Shown piece by piece: positions 56,590 through 64,000 of a DNA stretch of 64,000 nucleotides. The notes below the pieces were generated by a model, which was not told the origin of the DNA, searched no databases, and saw nothing but the letters and a program-made list of their open reading frames with translations. Numbering within the stretch: the stretch's first letter is position 1; every line of letters starts with the position of its first letter. This stretch comes from Galaxea fascicularis (Eukaryota; Cnidaria; Anthozoa; Scleractinia; Euphylliidae), in NCBI GenBank assembly GCA_948470475.1, contig OX419347.1:5832643-5896642 (forward strand). The letters run 5' to 3'. A program made the translations under genes and the position numbers.

Positions 56590-59500
56590 TATGACTGCGA
56601 TCTGTGACAAACATGGTCTTGGTTGTGACATAGCTATCACTTGACGGGCCGTTCATCAAAATAATTCAAATTAATTTATTTGTTTCTAAATAAAGCAACT
56701 TTTTATGCAAAATGTGCTAATTGCCGACAAATTAGGAAGTACTAAATTCTTAGAGAACGTATTTCTTGTTGGATTTTGCCATGGGTAATACAAACTGGTG
56801 TGGTTTGAAACGATGATAGCAACGACCTGACCTTCTCGATTAAAGTTACATGAGTCCGTGAGCTCTGTGTCTTGGGTTATCTTGGGTTGTCTTGGGTCAC
56901 TATCTGTTTACAAGTGCAAGGAGTATGACGCATGCGCGACATTCTTTACATTGCTGCCAGTGGGACGCTACCAGCTTGAGAATGTAATGTTTGAGTGCAG
57001 AGTTTATCATTGAAAATATCGAGTCTTTTAACCCTCAGAATTTGACTCCGTTAGATATGACAAGTCTTTTCAAGTCAAAGCATTCATCATACAAGTCATA
57101 CAATAGACCTGCAATATATATTGTCAGCCTCCTAGGACGTTTTTCTAGCTACGTTTTGTAATATACGGTTTAAACTGCTACTTTAAACAAAGTTGTGCGA
57201 TATTACAAAACAATCGTACAACAATTAGCATTTTTATTACCACTGTATCAAGTCATGTCATCTTCGTCACCGATGTTAGCGTCGACACTATTAAAGTGAG
57301 CCGAGGTTTATGGCATTTTTGTGATCAATTTAAGCTACCATACTCTAGTTTTCCTTGCATTATTGGGAAACTTCAAAAGGTAAACTGACGAGACGGTCTC
57401 TTTAAAAGTTTGAAGAGAGGGCATAAGGAATCCTGCAGATGCAGGAAGCGCGCGGGACAGAAGAGGGCGGGAAGCGAGAATTGTAAAAGCCTTGGGAGTC
57501 GAAAGAAAAAGGCACGGGACGCAGTACAACAGGGTACGGGATGTGGGATATTTTGATCCCGAGACTCCTCTTTATTAGAAGCTGTAATATTAAGCCATCC
57601 TTTGAATGGATACCATCGTTCAATGTTGCAAATGACATTCAAATTCTATGAACTTAAGTCCCTTACTAAGTCCTTCGGGGTTGGCGTTCTTTTGTTAATA
57701 TTGCTACATTGCCATTTGTTTATTTGTTGGTTTTATCATAAATGCCGCCTAGCGCTGATGGACCTTGGATATGAATAGCCCGCGAGCAAGCTGTGTATAG
57801 GGGTCCAGCGCGAAATTTACTCGGGTGCAAGTCGTAAGCAATGAGCGGCCAGCGAAGAGACCCACAACGTTAGCGAGGGCAACTCGGCATAACCCCTCAT
57901 AAAATATCTTGATTGCAATATCAAATCTCCACTCATGCATTATCTTTGTTTTCATTGTTTTTTAGCCATTAACCCTCTTTTTGAGCCAAGACCCGGCACA
58001 AGGATCCTCCTTTGATTTCGATGTTACAATGTGAGCTCCATTTTATGTTCTGCTCTGTTTTATATTATTCACTATTAGTAAGAAACGTTGGGATTTGGGG
58101 ATTGCCATGAGAGCTGCTGGGGTGAAAGAGAGGGAGATTTCAATATAAAATTACTACACAAGAGGAAATTAGCGTTTTGAGAATTACCGAGTCTGTAGGA
58201 GGGGACATAACAGCTTATTTCATCGGCAGTAGCGAGATGTACCCGTCGTGACTTAACGTCTACATTGCGAAGATAGACTCATAATTCCACCTTGACCTTG
58301 ATCATACATTGATACACAGAAGAATTAAACTCCAGCCAAACGTTCTAACATTATTTCAAATCATGTTGTTCGTTAAACAATGTTAAAAAGTTAAAAAACG
58401 AAACAGGTTGTTTTGTTGTTTTGGAAAAATGTTTCGATCAAGCGTTTTGGCGATTATTTTTAAATGATAGGGTAATATTAGAATGCCGGTTTAATCGCGC
58501 GTCCAATATTGTTTAAATTATATTTATTTAAACATGTTACGCAACAGCTTTAGAAAGTGTTGTGATATCAGTTAATGGTGTTTACCTGCTGTGTTTGGTA
58601 TAGAGCCAGGTTTTTAGGTGAGACGACCTATCGGAACCAAACTGACCATTGAAAAGAGATCCCGTTTAGCAGCAATTAAAGACGGACTTGTGACAGTAAT
58701 TTCATAGTGGGATCTTTCTGAAGACGTCAAAGATAAATATAGCAAGAAAAAAGTTGTGTCTTATTTTCTTTACTGTTTGGTAGCAAAATCAGCTGCGAGG
58801 AACGTTATCAGTTCTTCATCGGCTTTATATATATGATTTTCATATATTTTCATTTAATGTTGTCTTGTTTAGCCCCAGTTTTCATGACAAAAATACTCGA
58901 AGTATCTCTTTGTCGGCAGAATGAAGCCATGGCAACTAACAATTACTGCGTTTTATCTTCAAATGTAGGAGTTAAACACGTATATATGCTTATGAGTTCC
59001 TACCTGGACAGTATAAAACATGAACATACTTTTCGGTTTTTAATTTAGTATTGTAGTCCAAGTCAGTCCAGCAGCGGAATTTCGAGTTAAATTTATGCTT
59101 ACAAAACATTTCGTACCATTCGTGACGATTCAGGAGAACTAGAGCGGAAGAGATTGTTTTTAGCATTAGTGGTATTGCACTTTGGAAAGACATACGTTTG
59201 ACATTTGTTATTGAACGTATCAGATCATTAACTAATCAAACAATCTCCTTGATCAGTTTTCACAAAGCACTTTGGTCAGTATATCAGAACACCGTTGTGA
59301 CAAATATAATTCATTTTTCTTCCACGAAATTTTTTTGAAAAAGCCCAAGGTACATTTGCGACATCTTACACATACCATAGTTTTTGGCTGAACATTTGTT
59401 TATCTGACGCATCTCAGAATTTCAGAAATGCCTGATACCGATTTTAGGAAATAATAATAGTTATGAACCGGTTATGTATTTGATCTTCAATTAGCATATA

Positions 59501-59690
59501 TAAACGCGTCGATTGGGAAAATGAAATGTTTGATTCCGGTTGAGAATCGAAATTTCTTACCAAAATTGAAGACAATTAATTCTAGCGAACTTACGACAAA
59601 GCAAAACTAAAGGTAAATGGATTTTTTTCCGGCGATCCGACATCAAAGTCTTGTTAAACTCAGGAACTTGCTTATGCAAACTATCTGCAA
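56590..59690. other. Intergenic DNA upstream of the receptor gene
   Basis: It should include the receptor promoter. No convincing exon, RNA gene or transposon terminus was found. Confidence 0.45.
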
Positions 59691-59711
59691 AGGCTGCAAA
59701 CGGGACTGAGC

Positions 59712-59822
59712 GTCAGTAGAAGAAGACAAACTGAAGAAGACTACGAAGACGACGACGAAAGAACTTTCAAGACGGAGACGGAGACGAAGACGAAGACGAC
59801 GAAGAAGAAGCAGCAGCAATGG
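59712..59822. repeat. GAA/GAC/GGA microsatellite tract
   Basis: About 110 purine-rich bases of imperfect GAAGAC, GACGAC, GGAGAC and GAAGAAG units. The open frames across it (Arg/Leu-rich on one strand, Thr/Lys-rich on the other) are explained by the repeat. Confidence 0.7.
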
Positions 59823-60307
59823 ACGAAACCATGCAAGCAATTTATTAAAAAAAAAATACGCTTTTTGCAGTTTACGCTCACATGGTTCAAAAACATTCCT
59901 TGCTGCGCATTAGGACGTCAAAAACTAAAAAAATACTTTAATTTATGCATGCACAATTTGCTCCCAAGCAAGGTGGCTAATTGAGCCTCCCCAGGAAGGC
60001 TAATTGAGCGCTTGTTACTGAGATATAAATGACAAAATATATTTAATATGGTTTATAAGAGAAGCACTCAAAAGCAGTAAGGAAGCAAGTAGGAGCAAAT
60101 GGAAATGCAGAACAACTTGAAGTAGGAAAGTGAAAAGGCAAATACAAACTATTATACTTGCTATTATTTTTTAACTGAGTAGGTAAGACCACAGGGAAGC
60201 CAAAGGGTTTGACGCAGTACTTAGTAAAAACAGATTAGGGTATACTATCATTTAATGACGCAAACATGAAAAAGTATTTCAATGTGGGCAAATTTAAGTA
60301 TTTAAAT

Positions 60308-60520
60308 ATGCTCCCAACATCAGCGGCTTCATAGCTCAGTTGTTTAGAGCATCGCACCAGTATCGCAAGGTCACGGGTTCAAACCCCGTTGAAGTCCTGA
60401 ATTTTTTTCAGGCTTCTTTACGCAATTGCCTAAATTGCGTTCACAACTGTGAGGATCAGTCTTCACGTGATTCCACATCCGCAGTTCATTTATGATTTAT
60501 TTACTATCCACAAATTTAAA
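60308..60520 (+). mobile_element. tRNA-Thr-like SINE, second copy
   Basis: The tRNA-like head (60325-60397) has a seven-pair acceptor stem (one G-U), A-box tagctcagttgtttagagc, anticodon position AGT (Thr) and B-box gggttcaaacc. The anticodon stem is broken and position 33 is C, not T. The body cctgaatttttttcagg then acgcaattgcctaaattgcg follows. It is preceded by tgctcccaacatcag, the same text as at the divergent junction of the 43.6-kb copy. Confidence 0.75.
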
Positions 60521-60529
60521 CATGTATTA

Positions 60530-62395
60530 AAAATAATATCGCAAGTAACAATGCTCCGATTTGGAATTAAAAGAAAATAGAACTGGAAATAACAAAACTC
60601 GTATAAGATTGCTCCGTTTTTGACGAGAGGAAACTCGCACAGAGTTTCGCAGTTATTCCTGGCAACTCATTCTCATTTAACTTTTAAAATGTAGGCAAAT
60701 TTTCCAGGAATTAGACCGCTGTAAACAGCGTTAAAAAAGGAAAGAAAAAGAAAAAAAGGAATTGAAGTAAAAAGTTATTTGCTAGCCCTCTCCACAACTT
60801 GAATTTCATCATTTCACGTTGTGTTTTACAGTAGAAATGTGTCAAAATGTCAAATGCACGTGCAGAGCGCTTGCTTTTATTCATCAAGGCTGTTTGCTTG
60901 TTTGTTTTTGTGGTATTCTCGTCAACGTTACCGTGGTTTAAAGCTCCCCAGAAAAACAGCCCGGCAATTTTAATCGCTGGATAAAAGGTTTCGTAGCTGC
61001 CGCTTATCAAGAAAGGCTTTCCACTCGAAACGCTGATGTAGCATCCACCATGATTTTATTTTCTGTTCGCTTGTTCGACCCCATCCAACAGACTTTAGAG
61101 TGTAAGCTTTAGCGAGCACAAAGGCTTTTCTTGTACCTAAGTTCAGTATTTATTTTATGAAATTCTTTTTTGTATTTTTTACTGTATTTTTGCTAGGTTT
61201 AATTTGATTTGAATTAATCCTATTAATGTTGTTTCTCATTTTATTTATTTTATGTTATAATCACTATGTTTTATTTGAGCGACCGCGTTTGAGACTGAAT
61301 TGGAAACCGATTTTATACGAAGTTAGGATTTAGAAATGAAGCAACCAAGACGTTTACCAAGCTGAAATCCAGGTAATATGATCCAAACTAACCTGTTCAG
61401 TGATAACATTATGAATAAATGATGTTGACCACTCGAGACATCAAATAAACCCATTTGGACAAGATGATTCACGCTCGTGCAAAGTGGGGGTGAAATTGTA
61501 CTCCTCATATAAGCAAACACTCACTTGAAAAATCAATCTGGCCTTTAGATTTGACAAGGAGAAATTCAGTTGCTTTTGTTCTCAAAAAGTTAAAAAAAAA
61601 AAAAAAAGAATGCTCCTTAAAACAGGTTATCTCCACTGAGTGTAATGTCTGTACGCCAGACTACTCCTCGATGGGAGTGGATTATACTCTCAGGAAACAA
61701 CACACGTTTCAGTCCGCCATCTTGTATTTTCACACTCTCCACAATGCATTACAAGCATGGGTTACACAGGCAACCCAATGTACGTTCACCACGCTGAGTC
61801 ATATGTTTTGTGAGTTTTTACTTTTAAAACCGAAGTAAAGGACATGATTTGGGGTGATTTTTTTCCCTGCATAACAGGCGAGATTTAAGAGCAAGCACCT
61901 AAAATTGGCTTGACAACATTTTAAATTGAAGTCCTTATGCGATAATATCAAGCTCCTCAGGTTTAAGGCTTGTAAAATCCTGTTGCATTTCCTTCCGATC
62001 CACTTAAGAAATAAAAGCAAGAACAATTTGAATTACTTGATGTCGTCTTACTTTAGCTGTTTCGGCAACATTAATGCAAAGAATTGTTATGCAAAAGAGT
62101 CCACGTGGTGTCACCATCAAGAAGACGTTAATGTGACCTTTATCCGTGAAAAGGTCCAAGAACGCTCTTAGAACTTGTTTCCTTTAAAGATTCAAAACAT
62201 TCCTAGATTAAATTAACTAGAAAAGTGAGTTATTGCTGTTCCGGAGACCATTAAAATTGCATTTGAAGAGGACGAAGGACTTGCTAGTAAAGTGCATCAC
62301 CGACCTGGATATTGAATTTATATAACTTGTGAACAATCTGGCGGACCATTTCGGAGCAGACTTTACTTACCACAGTTGCACGACAAATAAGCATC
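60530..62395. other. Intergenic DNA upstream of the peptide gene
   Basis: T-rich, retroelement-tail-like text lies at about 61140-61280; a poly-A run lies near 61590-61605. TTTATATAA at 62318-62326 could be a TATA box for the peptide gene. No exon supported. Confidence 0.35.
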
Positions 62396-63278
62396 ATGAA
62401 CAGAAACGGGATTACTTTAATCCTGCCGTTTATAGTTGTGCTGATGTTGACGCTGGGAGCGTTTCACAGCAATGCGTTTGTGGGTCCTTTCCATAAGGGA
62501 AAAAGAGGAGCTCAGGTTAGGATAATCAGTTCGTCATTTAAAACTTATCAGTTATATATTTTTTTTTTACGAAAAGAATCCAGTTTCTTTCTTTAATACT
62601 GTGGTTGCGCAATCCAAAATTAAATGAAGCAAACCTACTAAAGTTACTAAAAACTTGTCATCATTAACAGGTTTTTGGTACTGTGAATAAACGGGATAGA
62701 AACAGTGGTGCTGCATCAGTGGGGGGTTGTATATATACAAAAAAGTTGGTTTTATCAACGGAGTTGATAATGTAAGTTGACCACCGTACAGGGATTCTAA
62801 AAGCTGACGTTTCGAGCGTCAGCCCTTCTTCAGAGCGAATCGAGGAATTACGGGTTGTGTGTGGTTTATATAGAGGAGATGGAGTTACGCTATTGATGGT
62901 AACGTGGTAACGTGAAAAACACGAATACATAATTCCAGAAAAGCGATTCATCTTATTTTTCTTATAACTGTTTTTTAGTATATTATCGTTAAAGCAGGTT
63001 ATCTTTAAAGGACCTTTTTTCTCACATTTGACCGTGGCTAAACAAAAAGCAAGTAGCATTGCCATGATACCTTTAACTCAAGGTTCTGTTCTAAATATAT
63101 TTTGTTACTTCTTCAGTGTTGCTCGTATTTAAAAAGACTCTGTGTAGCAAAGAGGGACTGGATCTGCCACGTCATGAAACAGCCAACCAATCACCTGCCA
63201 GAGCCCGGCTCAGACTGGAAGAGAGCGAATCCCATAGAGCTGAAACGAGGGTTAACGCAAACGGATTTTCTTAATTAA
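62396..63278 (+). CDS. Secreted cysteine-containing peptide precursor, two exons
   Basis: Predicted precursor of 93 residues; family not recognised. Exon 1 (62396-62515) encodes a hydrophobic signal peptide (about residues 1-27, core ILPFIVVLMLTLGAF), a short spacer and a basic KGKR site at residues 34-37, a likely prohormone-convertase cleavage site. Exon 2 (63117-63278, phase 0, good pyrimidine tract and TTCAG acceptor) encodes 53 residues with four cysteines close together: Cys41, Cys42, Cys49 and Cys57. Two disulfides are possible. More Lys-Arg pairs follow (70-71-like WKR, and LKR). It could be a neuropeptide-type hormone precursor, an antimicrobial peptide or another small cysteine-rich secretion; the sequence does not decide. 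The intron contains the best hammerhead-type repeat of the window. Confidence 0.6.
62685..62915 (-). repeat. Hammerhead-repeat family, copy 3
   Basis: Carries the family flank (cagtggtgctgcatcagtgg, then tatcaacggagttgataatg and ttgaccaccgtacagggatt) on the plus strand, followed by the ribozyme-like motif and gtgtgtggtttatatagagg. It lies in the intron of the secreted peptide gene. No reverse transcriptase or endonuclease frame is nearby, so it is non-autonomous or truncated. Confidence 0.75.
62793..62841 (-). ncRNA. Hammerhead-ribozyme-like motif with intact core bases
   Basis: Read on the minus strand from 62841: GAUUC-GCU forms stem I with AGC-(UUUUA)-GAAUC downstream (62805-62793). CUGAAGA (62833-62827) is the first core box. 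One A, then GGGC-UGAC-GCUC, is stem/loop II (62825-62814). GAAAC (62813-62809) is the second box. GUC (62808-62806) is the cleavage triplet. Stem III is only the self-complementary ACGU, so action as a dimer would be expected, as in retroelement hammerheads. The extra A before stem II and a G-U pair are deviations from the textbook fold. Confidence 0.6.
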
Positions 63279-64000
63279 AGAGGCTGATGATGAAAAATCA
63301 AACGTCATGGAATCTAATTATAAGTGAAATCCTGATGAACAAGACAAATCTGATAATAAAATTCTGGAAGTGTAAAAAGTCTTTTGCTCTGTTGATTTCC
63401 CCTATTGTCCCGGGTTTTTTTTTTTTTTGATACAGTTGTAAAACAGTGATTGGCTATAACGGAGTTTTTTGTTAACCCTGGTTTTTGAAGCCTATTTCTG
63501 TGGCGCTTCGTTCCAAAACATGACGGAAGAAAAACCAAAATTCAGTTTAGATTTTTACCAGTTTAAGTTTCTCACACACTACGGCTGACCAGTTATCATC
63601 AGTTGAAATGTTTGCATCAATTATAAAAAAAAACTTTCTTGAATAAAATGTGTCAACTCTAGTTGTATATACACTGTAGTATTAAATATTGCCCAGTCAT
63701 GTCTTTTGGAATGGGATAAATTAGTTATGCAAACTAAGCTTTTTCTCGTGGTATGCAAAACCACTCGACAGCATTGTATACCCAGTATAAATCCTTGCCA
63801 ATTACTTAGTGTTAGTTATCCTTAGAGTTTTATACAGCACAGAACGAGCAGTTTACTTTTTTAACCGATCCAATTTGGCCAAGAAGCGTTGGTGGAAGTG
63901 ATTTGTTTTTAGCTAGTTTAAAAGTTCATACTTCCAAGTATAGTATATTGGAAATTAGAACACAATTAAGTAGCCAATCAGATTTCGAGTTTGTCTCATC
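63279..64000. other. 3' flank of the peptide gene and window end
   Basis: AATAAA at 63355-63360, 77 bases after the stop, is a good polyadenylation signal. Nothing else recognised to the window end. Confidence 0.5.

Noticed and set aside
59643..59840. An Arg/Leu-rich or Lys/Thr-rich protein
   Set aside because: Translation of a GAA/GAC microsatellite.
60325..60397. A functional tRNA-Thr gene
   Set aside because: The anticodon stem is broken, base 33 is C, and a shared non-tRNA body follows in both copies, so it is a tRNA-derived SINE.

Overview
The window is nuclear DNA from an animal. AT-rich sequence, compact intron-containing genes with regular GT/AG splice phases, many short inverted-repeat transposons and tRNA-derived SINEs, and the gene families present point to an anthozoan cnidarian, most likely a stony coral. 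The species cannot be read from the sequence, and no database search was possible.

Layout. Plus strand: a doubtful small secreted-protein gene (1734-2169); a PRDM6-type PR-domain/zinc-finger gene (2534-8021, six coding exons, 5' end open); a four-exon secreted coiled-coil gene with a cysteine-bearing C-terminal domain (13059-17367). Minus strand: a complete nine-exon TESK-type kinase gene (30217 down to 20925). Plus strand: an intronless rhodopsin-class GPCR (36118-37017), followed 2.6 kb downstream by a decayed sister copy (39585-40365). Minus strand: a complete 13-exon single-pass receptor (56586 down to 43068), with discoidin, two fucolectin-like, discoidin, FN3, Ig, Ig, a membrane helix and a tyrosine-motif tail. 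Plus strand: a two-exon secreted peptide precursor (62396-63278). All exon joins were checked by hand for splice dinucleotides and reading phase. The genes are not an operon and no shared pathway is implied. Themes are transcription/chromatin control (PRDM6), actin-linked kinase signalling (TESK), and secreted or surface recognition proteins.

Between and inside the genes lies a dense layer of non-autonomous mobile DNA. It includes at least a dozen terminal-inverted-repeat elements (some nested, one with a perfect 9-bp target duplication, one flanked by TTAA, one with a 6-bp duplication), four tRNA-derived SINEs, retroelement tails and many homopolymeric G/C tracts. The most interesting layer is a repeat family present three times, each inside an intron, that carries a hammerhead-ribozyme-like motif. 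One copy (62793-62841, minus strand) keeps the catalytic core bases. The other two are inverted-repeat rearrangements whose arms meet inside or next to the motif.
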